The notes: generated by a model from the sequence alone, not told the origin. A stretch of DNA of 64,000 nucleotides from Rhodobacter sp. (GCA_027484145.1 JAIXUH010000010.1:54378-118377); one strand, 5' to 3'; shown: positions 27,995 through 36,669, counted from the first letter of the stretch. Made by a program: numbers and translations.

Positions 27995-28588
27995 ATGCGT
28001 CTTCGTTCTCTTCAGATCATACTTTGGGTCGCCGCGACGGCGGCGGTCCTTGCTTTCGCGGCGGTGCGGTGGTGGCCGGCAACGGACGACACCCAAGCAG
28101 CAGCTTCTGTCTTCACGCCCGCCTTCGCGCTTGCTGACAGCGAAGGTCGCATCCGCACGACGGACGAATTCCGTGGAAAATTCCTATTGGTGTTCTTCGG
28201 CTTCACAAGCTGCCCGGATGTCTGTCCGACTACGCTATCCGAAGTCGCGCAAGTCATGGATGACCTTGGATCTGACGCAGGATCGGTGCAGCCAGTTTTC
28301 ATCTCGATCGATCCAGAACGGGACAGACGGCTTGGGCTGGCTGATTACACCAAAGCCTTCCATCCAGCGATCCTCGGCTTGGCCGGCAGCGAGGCCGAAA
28401 CGCAGGCTGCGGCCGCAAGCTTCAAGATCTTCTATGAGCGGGAGGCCGATACCGCTTCGCAAGACGGGTACACGATGGCGCACAGTCCCGGCCTCTATCT
28501 CATCGGCCCGGATGGCGCGTGGCTGCGTCAATTCACCTACGGCACACCGGCGGCCGAAATCCTTTCCGACCTTCAATCGAGACTTTGA
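27995..28588 (+). CDS. SCO1/SenC-type copper chaperone
   Basis: A 197-residue membrane-anchored thioredoxin-fold protein. The copper site is complete: S-C-P-D-V-C-P-T (C-x3-C) near residue 73 and the distal His in T-M-A-H-S-P-G. An N-terminal anchor covers about residues 5-24. It heads an operon with pcuAC, a second sco, M23 and DUF411 genes. SCO proteins deliver copper or reduce Cys for the CuA site of cytochrome oxidase; in a resistance island they may act as periplasmic buffers. Confidence 0.93.
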   Translation: MRLRSLQIILWVAATAAVLAFAAVRWWPATDDTQAAASVFTPAFALADSEGRIRTTDEFRGKFLLVFFGFTSCPDVCPTTLSEVAQVMDDLGSDAGSVQPVFISIDPERDRRLGLADYTKAFHPAILGLAGSEAETQAAAASFKIFYEREADTASQDGYTMAHSPGLYLIGPDGAWLRQFTYGTPAAEILSDLQSRL

Positions 28589-28591
28589 CCC

Positions 28592-29065
28592 ATGAATCAC
28601 TTTCTTCTTGCTGCAGCCCTGACCCTCTCTGCACCTGCCGCGATGGCCTGCGAGACTGTAGCCATCGGCGATCTGACGGTTGAGCACGCCTGGTCCAAGG
28701 CGACCATCGGCGCGGGGCGTCCCGGCGTCTTCTATGTGGAGATCACGAACACCGGATCGACCGACGACGCGCTGGTTGGCATCGCGACGCCTGCAGCTGG
28801 TATGCCGATGCTGCATGAGACTGTCGTTCAGGACGGCATCGCATCAATGCCGCATGCGATGTCCATCCCTGTGCCGGCCAGCCAGAGCGTGCAGCTTTCG
28901 CCTGGCGGATACCACGGCATGCTGATGGGTCTGACGACAGCCCTGAAGGAAGGCGACAGCTTTCCGGTCACCCTCACCTTTGAAAAGGCCGGAGAGGTCA
29001 CGGTGAATGTCGATGTCCTTTCGTTGCGCGCGGAGGGTCCGGATTGCGCCGACGCAGGGCAATAA
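28592..29065 (+). CDS. pcuAC: PCuAC periplasmic copper chaperone
   Basis: A 157-residue exported protein with the full PCuAC copper motif: His-x10-Met-x21-His-x-Met, seen as H-E-T-V-V ... M-P-H-A-M ... Y-H-G-M. A signal peptide ends near A-M-A-C. It lies three bases after sco1 and overlaps sco2. PCuAC binds Cu(I) and passes it to SCO or the oxidase. Confidence 0.95.
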   Translation: MNHFLLAAALTLSAPAAMACETVAIGDLTVEHAWSKATIGAGRPGVFYVEITNTGSTDDALVGIATPAAGMPMLHETVVQDGIASMPHAMSIPVPASQSVQLSPGGYHGMLMGLTTALKEGDSFPVTLTFEKAGEVTVNVDVLSLRAEGPDCADAGQ

Positions 29066-29646
29066 TCCTCGGCGCTGGAGGGGCCATCGGAGCCGTCGCC
29101 TTCATGCTGGGCGTCGGGGCTTATCGCACGCGCAATAGGCCAGCTCTCAGCGAGGTCCTGCCCTTGCCCATCGGCGAGATGTCCTGGGCATTGACCGACC
29201 ACCGGGATCAGTCCGTTCGACCCACAGACTGGGCCGGTCACCCGGTCATGGTGTTCTTCGGCTTCACCTGGTGCCCCGACGTCTGCCCGACCACATTGAG
29301 CGACATATCGCTCTGGCTCGAGGATCTGGGAGCCGACGCGAACCGTTTGATCGTGGCGCTGATTTCGGTCGATCCGGAACGCGACACGCCCGCTGTCCTT
29401 GCGGACTACGTCAGCAGCTTCGACCCACGCATCATCGGGTTGACGGGTCCCGCCGACGAGGTGGCAAAGGCGGCCGCAGATTTTCGCGTAACCTATCGCC
29501 GTGTCGACAAGGATGGCGGCGACTACACGATGGACCACACCGCCGGTGTGTTCCTGTTCCACCCCGATGGGCGCTTTGCCAGCATCATCGACTTCCATGA
29601 AGACCGGCGCTTCGCCGTTCCCAAAATCCGCCGAACCCTCAGTTGA
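29044..29646 (+). CDS. Second SCO1/SenC-type protein
   Basis: A 200-residue paralogue of the SCO upstream, with W-C-P-D-V-C-P-T and the distal His in T-M-D-H-T-A-G. It starts with TTG at 29044, inside pcuAC; no ATG is available before the membrane anchor (residues 6-25), so a translationally coupled TTG start is likely. Two SCO copies around one PCuAC may reflect different partner proteins. Confidence 0.9.
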   Translation: MRRRRAIILGAGGAIGAVAFMLGVGAYRTRNRPALSEVLPLPIGEMSWALTDHRDQSVRPTDWAGHPVMVFFGFTWCPDVCPTTLSDISLWLEDLGADANRLIVALISVDPERDTPAVLADYVSSFDPRIIGLTGPADEVAKAAADFRVTYRRVDKDGGDYTMDHTAGVFLFHPDGRFASIIDFHEDRRFAVPKIRRTLS

Positions 29647-29662
29647 AAGGTCATTCTGCCAG

Positions 29663-30826
29663 ATGATCCGCTCTGCATTTCTGATCCTTGCTGTCGCATC
29701 TCTCGCCCCGCTCCAGGCAGTGGCAGATCCTCCGACGGCGCATTTGCCGATGGCATTCGAAGCGATAATCGCCGCCGGTGACACTTTGGACAGTGTCCTT
29801 GGACACGCTGGAGTCCCCCCGACGATCCGGGCAGAAGCCGCACTGGCACTCTCGGGAGTGTATGATCTGACGGACCTGCGACCTGGCCACCGGATCGAAT
29901 GGACTGCGGCGTCCGCTGATCCGGCATCGCTGACACGCCTTTCATTGTTCGTGGAAGATGGAGTGGAAATTGCTCTCACCTTCGACGGGCTGATAGCAGC
30001 ACAACGGCTTGACCCACCGGTTCGTGTGATGCACCGGAGTGAGACCTTGACCCTCAACGGAACCCTTTACGACGCCTTGACGGCCCGAAATGCACCGGAA
30101 CGCTTTGCGGTTGACCTAACCGCACTTCTTGCGGGCCAGGTCGATTTCAGGCGCGACCTCAAAGGTGGAGAGACCTTCGCGCTGGTCTGGCAGGAAGATC
30201 AGCTTCCCGATGGCACCATCGCGGGAGAGCCGCGCCTGAGTTACGCTCGGCTGGAGCTTACTGATCGCGTCCTCGAACTCGTTGCGACCGAAGCCGCCGG
30301 CCCGATCATCGTCTTTGAAGATGGCGAAGCCGTGCAGCGTTCAGCGGCACCCATCCTTGGTGCACGACTGTCGTCCGTCTTTGGGCGCCGGAACCATCCC
30401 GTGTTGGGTGGGGTTCGCATGCATACCGGGATTGATTACGCGGCACCCGTGGGAACCGAAGTCTCGGCGACCGGCGCCGGGCGGGTGACCTTTGCGGGTA
30501 CGATCCGTGGCTATGGCACCACGATCGACATCGATCACGGCGGCGGGGTCGTCACGCGCTATGCACATCTTTCCGAAATTGCCGAAGGCGTTCGCGAGGG
30601 GATGCGTGTCAAGGCTGGAGACGAGATTGGCGCGGTCGGGGCGACAGGTCTCGTGAGCGGCCCCAACCTTCACTACGAAGTCCGTGTTGACGGCAGACCG
30701 GTCGACCCTAAGGACCAGGACGCCTTGCCGGAACAGGAGATCGCTTCGGCAGATGATCTCAATGCGCTCGCCACTTGGCGCAGCGAAACTGGCTTCATTT
30801 CAGGAACTGACGGAGAACGCGGATGA
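29663..30826 (+). CDS. M23-family (LytM) peptidase-like protein
   Basis: A 387-residue exported protein with a LytM domain at about residues 235-345. The first zinc motif M-H-T-G-I-D is intact. In the second, G-P-N-L-H-Y-E-V replaces the usual G-P-H-L-H, so the His that acts in catalysis is Asn while the zinc-binding His stays. It may be a degenerate activator like NlpD or EnvC, or still weakly active. The N-terminal half has beta-rich LysM-like or opacity-type repeats I cannot assign. It sits between sco2 and DUF411. Confidence 0.87.
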   Translation: MIRSAFLILAVASLAPLQAVADPPTAHLPMAFEAIIAAGDTLDSVLGHAGVPPTIRAEAALALSGVYDLTDLRPGHRIEWTAASADPASLTRLSLFVEDGVEIALTFDGLIAAQRLDPPVRVMHRSETLTLNGTLYDALTARNAPERFAVDLTALLAGQVDFRRDLKGGETFALVWQEDQLPDGTIAGEPRLSYARLELTDRVLELVATEAAGPIIVFEDGEAVQRSAAPILGARLSSVFGRRNHPVLGGVRMHTGIDYAAPVGTEVSATGAGRVTFAGTIRGYGTTIDIDHGGGVVTRYAHLSEIAEGVREGMRVKAGDEIGAVGATGLVSGPNLHYEVRVDGRPVDPKDQDALPEQEIASADDLNALATWRSETGFISGTDGERG

Positions 30827-31299
30827 CGGAATTTCGTATCGGCCGCCGCGAGGTCATCCTTGCAGCAACAGCCTTTGCCGTAACCCCTGCCGCCAAAGCT
30901 CAGGCAGAGGAAGAACCGCCAATCCATGTCGTCAAGGGGCGTGGCTGCGAGTGCTGTGAAGCATGGGTCGACTATCTGCGGGAGCAAGGCTTCACGGTTA
31001 CGGATGAGGTGTCGATGGGAACGTTGCTGATCCGCTTCAAGATGGACCAGGGCATTCCAGCAAAGGCATTTTCCTGCCACACGGGGACCGTTGACGGCTA
31101 TGCTCTCGAAGGCCATGTCCCGGCTGCGGACATCCGAAGGCTCCTGGACGAGCGTCCTGATGCAGTTGGTCTTGCCGTGCCCGGCATGCCTTACGGCTCC
31201 CCCGGCATGGGATCAGAAGACAGTCGGGACGCCTATGACGTCCTGCTGGTTGGCCGGGATGGAAGTCTCGAGATCTTCACGAGCTATCAGGCAGCCTGA
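30823..31299 (+). CDS. DUF411 periplasmic metal-binding protein
   Basis: A 158-residue exported protein of the DUF411 family. Key Cys/His residues: G-C-E-C-C-E-A-W near residue 45 and F-S-C-H-T-G near 85, then P-G-M-P-Y-G-S-P-G-M-G. An R-R signal resembles Tat. It overlaps the M23 gene by four bases and ends the sco operon. A close paralogue lies at 34721. DUF411 proteins recur with copper genes; a chaperone role is suggested, not proven here. Confidence 0.9.
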   Translation: MTEFRIGRREVILAATAFAVTPAAKAQAEEEPPIHVVKGRGCECCEAWVDYLREQGFTVTDEVSMGTLLIRFKMDQGIPAKAFSCHTGTVDGYALEGHVPAADIRRLLDERPDAVGLAVPGMPYGSPGMGSEDSRDAYDVLLVGRDGSLEIFTSYQAA

Positions 31300-31359
31300 T
31301 CTGTCCATCTTCGAACCCAACGGGCTAGGCAGGGATTTAATCAAGGGAATGGCGACCGA

Positions 31360-31881
31360 TCAAAGCAGATCCGATATCTGACGGACAGCCTCGTCGCTTC
31401 CCCAGTCGAAGGGGCCCTGAAGCCGCCCGATTTCACGCGTCTCGCGGTCGATCAGAAGCGTCGTCGGCAGTCCGATGAAGGCCAAAGCCAGTTGAACCCG
31501 CAGCGGTTCCGCCCAGTAGAGCGGTAGGTTTACAAGCCCGATCTCATCATAGAAACCTCGGCCCCTTTCGATCCCGCCCTCGTCGATGCAAAGGGGTAGC
31601 ACCGCAAAATCCGGGCCTCCAAGCAGCCCTTCCAAACGGTCGAGTGCCGGCATCTCTTCCCGGCAGGGCGGGCACCACGTCGCCCAGATGTTCAGAAGGA
31701 TCACACGCCCGGCAAAGTCCCCAAGAACCCTGGTGGTTCCTGCTTCATCCTGGATAGGCGGGGAAAGCAGAGGCTGCGGGTCCTTTCGCAGCCGGAAAGG
31801 CGGCCGCGCCTGGGCGGGCCCCGCAATGAAGCCCGCTACAAGACCGACAAGGAGAGGTCGACGACCCATCTGAACAGGCAT
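31360..31881 (-). CDS. TlpA-type periplasmic thiol reductase
   Basis: A 173-residue exported thioredoxin-fold protein with active site W-C-P-P-C near residue 70 and cis-Pro in G-L-P-T-T. The ATG at 31881 has AAGGGA eight bases upstream. It follows the multicopper oxidase gene with a hairpin between. A decayed copy of the same protein lies at 60147-60659 next to the second MCO. TlpA proteins reduce copper-binding Cys pairs, which fits the SCO genes nearby. Confidence 0.9.
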   Translation of the reverse strand: MPVQMGRRPLLVGLVAGFIAGPAQARPPFRLRKDPQPLLSPPIQDEAGTTRVLGDFAGRVILLNIWATWCPPCREEMPALDRLEGLLGGPDFAVLPLCIDEGGIERGRGFYDEIGLVNLPLYWAEPLRVQLALAFIGLPTTLLIDRETREIGRLQGPFDWGSDEAVRQISDLL

Positions 31882-31908
31882 TGGCTTTTCCCTTCGCGGA
31901 AGGTCGGA

Positions 31909-31927
31909 CCCGCAGGCAATCTGCGGG
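31909..31927 (-). repeat. Intercistronic hairpin between multicopper oxidase and tlpA
   Basis: CCCGCAG-GCAAT-CTGCGGG forms a perfect 7-bp stem, 13 bases after the MCO stop codon. No T run follows on the minus strand, so partial termination or mRNA protection is more likely than full termination. A stronger hairpin is found in the same position after the second MCO (60697-60721). Confidence 0.5.
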
Positions 31928-31939
31928 CCCGGATCGTCG

Positions 31940-33415
31940 TCAGGCCGAAACCGCGAACTCAGTCATCATGCCTGTCGAGAGATGCGGCATGTGATGGCAA
32001 TGCAGCATCCACCGCGCCGCTTCACCCGCATCCACCGCGACCGTCACCATCCCCATCGGCGGCACATGAACGGTGTCACGAACAGCACCCGCGATCCGGG
32101 TCTGGCCCACGCCGACCACCTGGAAAGCGTGGCCATGCAGGTGCATGGGATGTGCCATCATTGACATGTTGTGGAACATGATCTCGACACGCTCGCCGGT
32201 TTTCGCGGTCACCGGGGAATGTTTGCCCCAGGTCTGCCCGTTGATGGTCCAGACATAGGGCATCATCGAACCGCCCAGCATCAACATCGGCTGCGACGAT
32301 GCCGCGCGCTCTGGCAGTGGGGTGACGGCGCGCAGGACCGCTTCCTGCGTCAGATCGGCGCTGAAGGCAGGATGGTCGGCGTCGGACATGTCGGCGACCT
32401 TCGTCACCGTGGCCCCCGGCGTCGCAAGGACGAGACCCGTCCGCTCTCTTGCACCCTCGCGCAAGGCGAGGACCGGGAATGCCCCGCCTTCGGCCGGAAC
32501 ATCAAGCTCGATGTCGAGCCGTTGACCCATCGCGATTCCGAATCGGCTGCCAGGAAGAGGCTGCACCGGCTCGCCGTCCACGGCGACCAGCCGCCCGGTT
32601 AGCGCGCCGGTGTCGATCCAGAACACCGTCGCGGCGGCCGCGTTGATCACCCGAACAAGGACCTTGCTGCCTTTGTCCACTTGGACGACTTCGGGGTAGT
32701 CCAGCGTCCGGTCATTGGCAAGGTAGGCATCAAAGTTGTAGTCGTTCAGGTCCATAGCCATGCCGTCCATGCCCGGCATGGACATCATGTCTCCCTGACC
32801 CACTGCGCCCATGTTCATGCCAGAGTGGTCCATTCCTCCTTGCGCCATCTGGCCATGGTCCATGCCGGCCATTGACGCGCCACCCGTAATCTCTGCCAGC
32901 ACCTCCGCAGGCGGCTTGAACGAAAAGTCGTGCAGGAACAGCGTCACGTCCTGCCGATCGGCCGCAACGTCCTCGGGTCGCCGCACGATCAAAGGCGCGG
33001 CCAGCAGCAGCATCTCATGCGCGGGGATATGCGCATGCATCCAATGGGTACCCGGGCGCGCGGCAAAGTCATAGGCGCGGCTTTCGCCCGGTTGCAGCGT
33101 GGTCATGGGCATGTCCGGCACGCCGTCTTGAGCGTTTGGCGGGATCTGTCCGTGCCAATGGATGATGGTCGGCTCAACCAAAGTGTTCGTCAGATCGACG
33201 GCGAATGCCTGACCCGGGTCCAGGACCAATCCAGACCGGCCGTTGCCGTCCATCAGCCCCCAGACGGTGGCGGCCCTGCCCCGAACATCGAGCGTCCGGG
33301 TCGTCGCCGTCAGCGATATGCGGGCTGATTGGGCACGGGCGCGCGAAGCCAGCATAAGTGAGGCGGCAGTAGCCGCAGAAGCGGCCAGAAAGCCGCGGCG
33401 AGAGAGCGTAATCAT
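31940..33415 (-). CDS. Tat-exported multicopper oxidase with Met-rich insert
   Basis: A 491-residue three-domain oxidase. The four copper segments are all present: H-W-H-G, H-W-M-H-A-H-I-P, H-P-M-H-L-H-G-H and H-C-H-H-M-P-H-L. A Met/His-rich insert (about residues 178-225: M-D-H-G-Q-M, M-D-H-S-G-M) suggests a cuprous oxidase of the CopA/CueO kind. The R-R-G-F-L-A-A signal is Tat-type. AGGAG precedes the ATG at 33415. It oxidises Cu(I) to the less permeant Cu(II) in the periplasm. A second copy of equal length is at 60730. Confidence 0.94.
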   Translation of the reverse strand: MITLSRRGFLAASAATAASLMLASRARAQSARISLTATTRTLDVRGRAATVWGLMDGNGRSGLVLDPGQAFAVDLTNTLVEPTIIHWHGQIPPNAQDGVPDMPMTTLQPGESRAYDFAARPGTHWMHAHIPAHEMLLLAAPLIVRRPEDVAADRQDVTLFLHDFSFKPPAEVLAEITGGASMAGMDHGQMAQGGMDHSGMNMGAVGQGDMMSMPGMDGMAMDLNDYNFDAYLANDRTLDYPEVVQVDKGSKVLVRVINAAAATVFWIDTGALTGRLVAVDGEPVQPLPGSRFGIAMGQRLDIELDVPAEGGAFPVLALREGARERTGLVLATPGATVTKVADMSDADHPAFSADLTQEAVLRAVTPLPERAASSQPMLMLGGSMMPYVWTINGQTWGKHSPVTAKTGERVEIMFHNMSMMAHPMHLHGHAFQVVGVGQTRIAGAVRDTVHVPPMGMVTVAVDAGEAARWMLHCHHMPHLSTGMMTEFAVSA

Positions 33416-33477
33416 GCGAATTCTCCTGTATCGCAACGTGAAAAGACTGAAGGCCCCGACAAAGCGGAACCATAGTG

Positions 33478-33834
33478 TCAGATCAACGTGCGTTTCGGAG
33501 GTGGGCCAGGTGGCGGGAGCGCCAGCGATGCGGCCAGCAGGTCGTTGTTCAGGTTGATTTTAACCGAACGCGCGATGGCGACGACGCCCGGGCTTAGTGC
33601 GGGAAGAGCTGCGGCTGCAAAAAGACAATGTTGCTGGCAAAGCAGACGTTGTGCATCGTCAATCGGGCTGCCTGCGGATGACATATGCGCGACATGGCCA
33701 GCCATCGCCATCATTTGCTCATGGTCTGCCTGAGACTGTTGCCGGCCATCCGCGAAGGCAAGCATCGGCAGGATCGCCGCCAGAAGATAGGCGGCGAGGA
33801 TCAATGCACGCATAGGAAACGACGAACGGGTCAT
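33478..33834 (-). CDS. Small secreted protein (DUF2946-like), copper-island family
   Basis: A 118-residue protein with a signal peptide, then a His/Met-rich stretch (H-E-Q-M-M-A-M-A-G-H-V-A-H-M), a Cys pair (L-L-C-Q-Q-H-C-L-F) and a tail P-P-P-G-P-P-P-K-R-T. It precedes the MCO gene on the same strand. The tail and layout recall DUF2946 and the small proteins at 42559 and 43681. The start could also be the ATG at 33813. A copper-responsive surface role is inferred only. Confidence 0.68.
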   Translation of the reverse strand: MTRSSFPMRALILAAYLLAAILPMLAFADGRQQSQADHEQMMAMAGHVAHMSSAGSPIDDAQRLLCQQHCLFAAAALPALSPGVVAIARSVKINLNNDLLAASLALPPPGPPPKRTLI

Positions 33835-34017
33835 GCTCTCGCTTGTATCAGCGTGGTCTGGTCCCGTCATCTGACAGTTTGGTGTCTGGACCACATGGCC
33901 ATAGCATCGACTGCAGCAGAATTGCCGCGTTTTCCTTCGTGTTGACTTGATAGCGCAGAGTTTACTGGCAGCCGAACGAAGGTCGCGAAAACTATCAATG
34001 ATCTGACGGCACACGCC

Positions 34018-34629
34018 ATGAAACGATTGTTCTTCGCCCTTTTCGCACCTCTGTTTCTGTCCGCCTGCGGCGCCGAACCGATTTGGGCCCCTGATGAGGC
34101 CGTGGCCGAGGCGCGCTATGAACATGTCGGCCCGACCTCGGTCACGCTCTATACCGTCCTGTCGACCCGCAGCGGCACCGGTGCGCATGCCGGGCTTTTG
34201 ATCAATGGCTCAGAGCGTGTCCTCTTCGATCCGGCGGGAACCTGGCGACATCCGAAGCTTCCGGAGCGCAACGATGTCCATTTCGGGATCACGCCGAAGA
34301 TGGTCGACTTCTACATCGACTACCATGCCCGCGAAACTTACGACGTTGTTGAGCAGACGATCATGGTTTCGCCAGAAGTTGCGGACCTGATCATGGCGCG
34401 TGCCAAAGCGTACGGCGCGGTGCCCAAGGCGAACTGCACAATTGCAATATCGCGCGTACTTGACGGCGTTCCCGGCTTCGAAAGCCTGCCAATGACCTGG
34501 TTTCCGAAACGGATGATGGAAGGTTTCGCAGATTTGCAGGGCGTTCAGACCCGCCGGGTTACGGACGATGACGCAGATGAGAATCACGGCGTCCTTCTGG
34601 TGCAGGCCGGGGACGCGCGTCTTCAGTAG
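34018..34629 (+). CDS. Lipoprotein of unknown function
   Basis: A 203-residue lipoprotein: lipobox L-S-A-C at residue 17, then a mixed alpha/beta domain including R-S-G-T-G-A-H-A-G-L-L-I and later A-N-C-T-I-A. The H-A-G-L-L-I with a later N-C pattern recalls proteins annotated as hypothetical lipoproteins in Rhodobacterales, and faintly NlpC/DUF4105-like hydrolases. It reads alone, in the opposite direction to the MCO operon. No metal motif is visible, so its place here may be incidental. Confidence 0.72.
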   Translation: MKRLFFALFAPLFLSACGAEPIWAPDEAVAEARYEHVGPTSVTLYTVLSTRSGTGAHAGLLINGSERVLFDPAGTWRHPKLPERNDVHFGITPKMVDFYIDYHARETYDVVEQTIMVSPEVADLIMARAKAYGAVPKANCTIAISRVLDGVPGFESLPMTWFPKRMMEGFADLQGVQTRRVTDDDADENHGVLLVQAGDARLQ

Positions 34630-34720
34630 TTTCTTAGTGATCAAGCCTATTGGGAGCCATACTACGCTCGCCACGCCCGGCCTTTGGCAGTATTTTGCAA
34701 AGACACATAAAATGGGGCAT

Positions 34721-35191
34721 ATGATGATCCTTGCGCGCCGAACTCTCCTTCTTGTCGGACCGGCCATCCTTGCCATGAGCACTGTGCCTTTGCTGGCCGA
34801 AGGGGACGAACGGATCCATGTGGTGAAGGACCCTGGCTGCCCCTGCTGCAACGCTTGGATCGGCCACCTGCGCGAAAACGGCTTCAACGTCAGCTTTGAA
34901 GAGCGCAGTGTCGAAGACCTCGCGGCCTACAAGCGGGAGCGCGGCATCCCGGAGAACCTGTCGTCCTGCCACACGGCGACCATCGGCGACTACACCATCG
35001 AAGGGCACGTTCCAGCAGCGGATATCCGCAGGCTGATGGCCGAACGCCCCTTGGCGGTAGGACTTTCCGTTCCGGGCATGCCATTCGGCTCACCGGGAAT
35101 GGGACCAGAGACAGAGCGTCAGGCTTATGACGTGGTCCTGGTCGGTCAGGACGGAAGCAGTACGGTCTTCACCAGCTATCCGGCGGCGTGA
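34721..35191 (+). CDS. Second DUF411 periplasmic metal-binding protein
   Basis: A 156-residue exported protein, close to the DUF411 protein at 30823: G-C-P-C-C-N-A-W-I near residue 45, S-S-C-H-T-A near 85 and P-G-M-P-F-G-S-P-G-M-G near the end. The start is ATG 34721, or 34712 three codons earlier; a long upstream frame to 34568 overlaps the lipoprotein gene. It is followed by a convergent gene 40 bases on. Confidence 0.87.
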   Translation: MMILARRTLLLVGPAILAMSTVPLLAEGDERIHVVKDPGCPCCNAWIGHLRENGFNVSFEERSVEDLAAYKRERGIPENLSSCHTATIGDYTIEGHVPAADIRRLMAERPLAVGLSVPGMPFGSPGMGPETERQAYDVVLVGQDGSSTVFTSYPAA

Positions 35192-35230
35192 GATCCCCAC
35201 CCGGTACACGCCGCGCCAGACACCACAGGA

Positions 35231-35878
35231 TCATCTTGGCAAGCCGACCTCGGATGCTTGCCAGGCTTCCAGAAGCTCATCCCGCGGCCCCGCCCCGTCA
35301 AGCGGTCTGATCGCGATGTCCAACCTGCGCGCCGCGTGATAGGCTGAGGCGGCCAAAAGACCGGGCTCTTTGCCGTAGGCGAGCCGGTAGCGTGCAATGA
35401 AACCTTCCATGCGGTCATCACCATTCCAGCCCTCCGCAAGGAGTGCTTGCACCAGAACGGTGCTTGCACGGCTGTACTTGCTCGCCGCGTCGTCGGCGGC
35501 CGGCTTCAGTCCAAGGACTACGACGACATCAGCCGGCTCGTCTGGTGAGCCAGTCAACTCCTGGACCAGTCCGGTGGCTTCCGCCGGAAGCGGAAGAACC
35601 TGCACGTCGACGCCGCCCAGATGCCCGTCAGAGGTTTCGTTTGGGTGCCCGTCCCGCTCGTCGGAAGCCAGTAGGAATCCTCGGACAGCCTCCGCAAGGT
35701 CTTGCTCAACATTCTCACCGACGACGAGAATTCCTGCGGTGAACGAATGCGCTGCCGCAATTCCAGACAGAGCGATCCAGAGTACCGCCGCGAGGGCCGG
35801 GACGGCCGGGATCGTCCTGCGAGCAGAGAAGGCGGTGCAACGGGTGCATTCCGAAGCGCGTCGTTTCGAACCACTCAT
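35231..35878 (-). CDS. Exported protein resembling a truncated periplasmic ligand-binding protein
   Basis: A 215-residue exported protein. Its C-terminal part, F-I-A-R-Y-R-L-A-Y-G-K-E-P and A-A-S-A-Y-H-A-A-R-R-L, matches the end of type I periplasmic binding proteins (LivJ-like). The N-terminal lobe expected in a full 350-residue protein is mostly absent. A His-containing start (A-A-A-H-S-F) follows the signal. It overlaps the DsbA gene by four bases and so belongs to its operon. Role unknown; an ABC solute receptor is unlikely at this size. Confidence 0.68.
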   Translation of the reverse strand: MSGSKRRASECTRCTAFSARRTIPAVPALAAVLWIALSGIAAAHSFTAGILVVGENVEQDLAEAVRGFLLASDERDGHPNETSDGHLGGVDVQVLPLPAEATGLVQELTGSPDEPADVVVVLGLKPAADDAASKYSRASTVLVQALLAEGWNGDDRMEGFIARYRLAYGKEPGLLAASAYHAARRLDIAIRPLDGAGPRDELLEAWQASEVGLPR

Positions 35879-36603
35879 TCTGATGCCCGAACAGAAGTCA
35901 CGATTTCGGAAAGCTGCGCCTTTTCAACAAAACCCGGGACCAACTGATCGCCCACGACAAAGGATGGCGTCCCGTTGAATCCGAGCGCCTCAGCCAGACG
36001 CATCGAGGTTGCAATGTGCTCGTCGATCTCAGGCGCCTGCATGTCTGCCTTGAGTCTGTCCAAGTCCAAGCCGATTTCGCCGGCGACACGCAGCACCGTG
36101 TCGGCTTCTACCTTGCCACGCATGCCCATCAGAGCGTTGTGGAGCTCAGCATACTTGCCCTGCTTTCGGGATGCGAGTGCGGCGCGTGCGGCAAAGGCAG
36201 ATCCCTCGCTGAGGATTGGCCATTCGCGCATCACCAATCGGATGTTGCCGTCTTCGGCCAGAAGAGCGTCGACTTCCGGCATGGCGCGCTTGCAGTAGGG
36301 GCAGTTGTAGTCAAAGAACTCGACCACCGTGATATCGCCCTCCAGATTGCCTAGAACCGGTGCGTTGGGGTCACGTTCCAATGTGTCCCGCTCGTTGGCC
36401 AATACTGCGGTTGCGGTGGCTGCCTGTGCTTCCGCTTGCCGTTCTTCGAGGGCCTGGAGCGCCTCGAGGATCAGTTCGGGGTTTTCGCGCAGGGCCTCTG
36501 CCACGAGAGCTTTGATGCGTTCATCCGAGACCTCCTGCGCGAAGGACGGTAAAGCAACTTGGAAACTGAAGACACTGGCTAGCAGCAGGGATTTCATTCG
36601 CAT
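35875..36603 (-). CDS. DsbA/Com1-family thiol oxidoreductase (ScsC-like)
   Basis: A 242-residue exported protein with an N-terminal helical region (about 20-75; 'EERQAEAQAATATA') typical of Com1/ScsC-like trimeric or dimeric enzymes, then a DsbA domain with active site C-P-Y-C near residue 100 and cis-Pro in G-T-P-S-F. The start could be 36603 or 36597. It is under a MerR-type promoter. ScsC-like proteins help against copper stress by handling wrong disulfides. Confidence 0.9.
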   Translation of the reverse strand: MRMKSLLLASVFSFQVALPSFAQEVSDERIKALVAEALRENPELILEALQALEERQAEAQAATATAVLANERDTLERDPNAPVLGNLEGDITVVEFFDYNCPYCKRAMPEVDALLAEDGNIRLVMREWPILSEGSAFAARAALASRKQGKYAELHNALMGMRGKVEADTVLRVAGEIGLDLDRLKADMQAPEIDEHIATSMRLAEALGFNGTPSFVVGDQLVPGFVEKAQLSEIVTSVRASE

Positions 36604-36638
36604 CGGGCGGACCTTTCATTTCGTACATTCTTTGAGAG

Positions 36639-36669
36639 TTGATGCTTCCTCAAGTGACTAGAGGGGCAA
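36639..36669 (-). promoter_or_regulatory. MerR-type promoter before the dsbA operon
   Basis: On the minus strand: -35 TTGCCC (36669-36664), dyad CTCTAG-TCA-CTTGAG (36663-36649), -10-like CATCAA (36644-36639), spacer 19 bases. The dyad belongs to the same class as those before zntA, lnt and sco1. The -10 has only three consensus bases, in keeping with an activator-dependent promoter. Confidence 0.66.
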
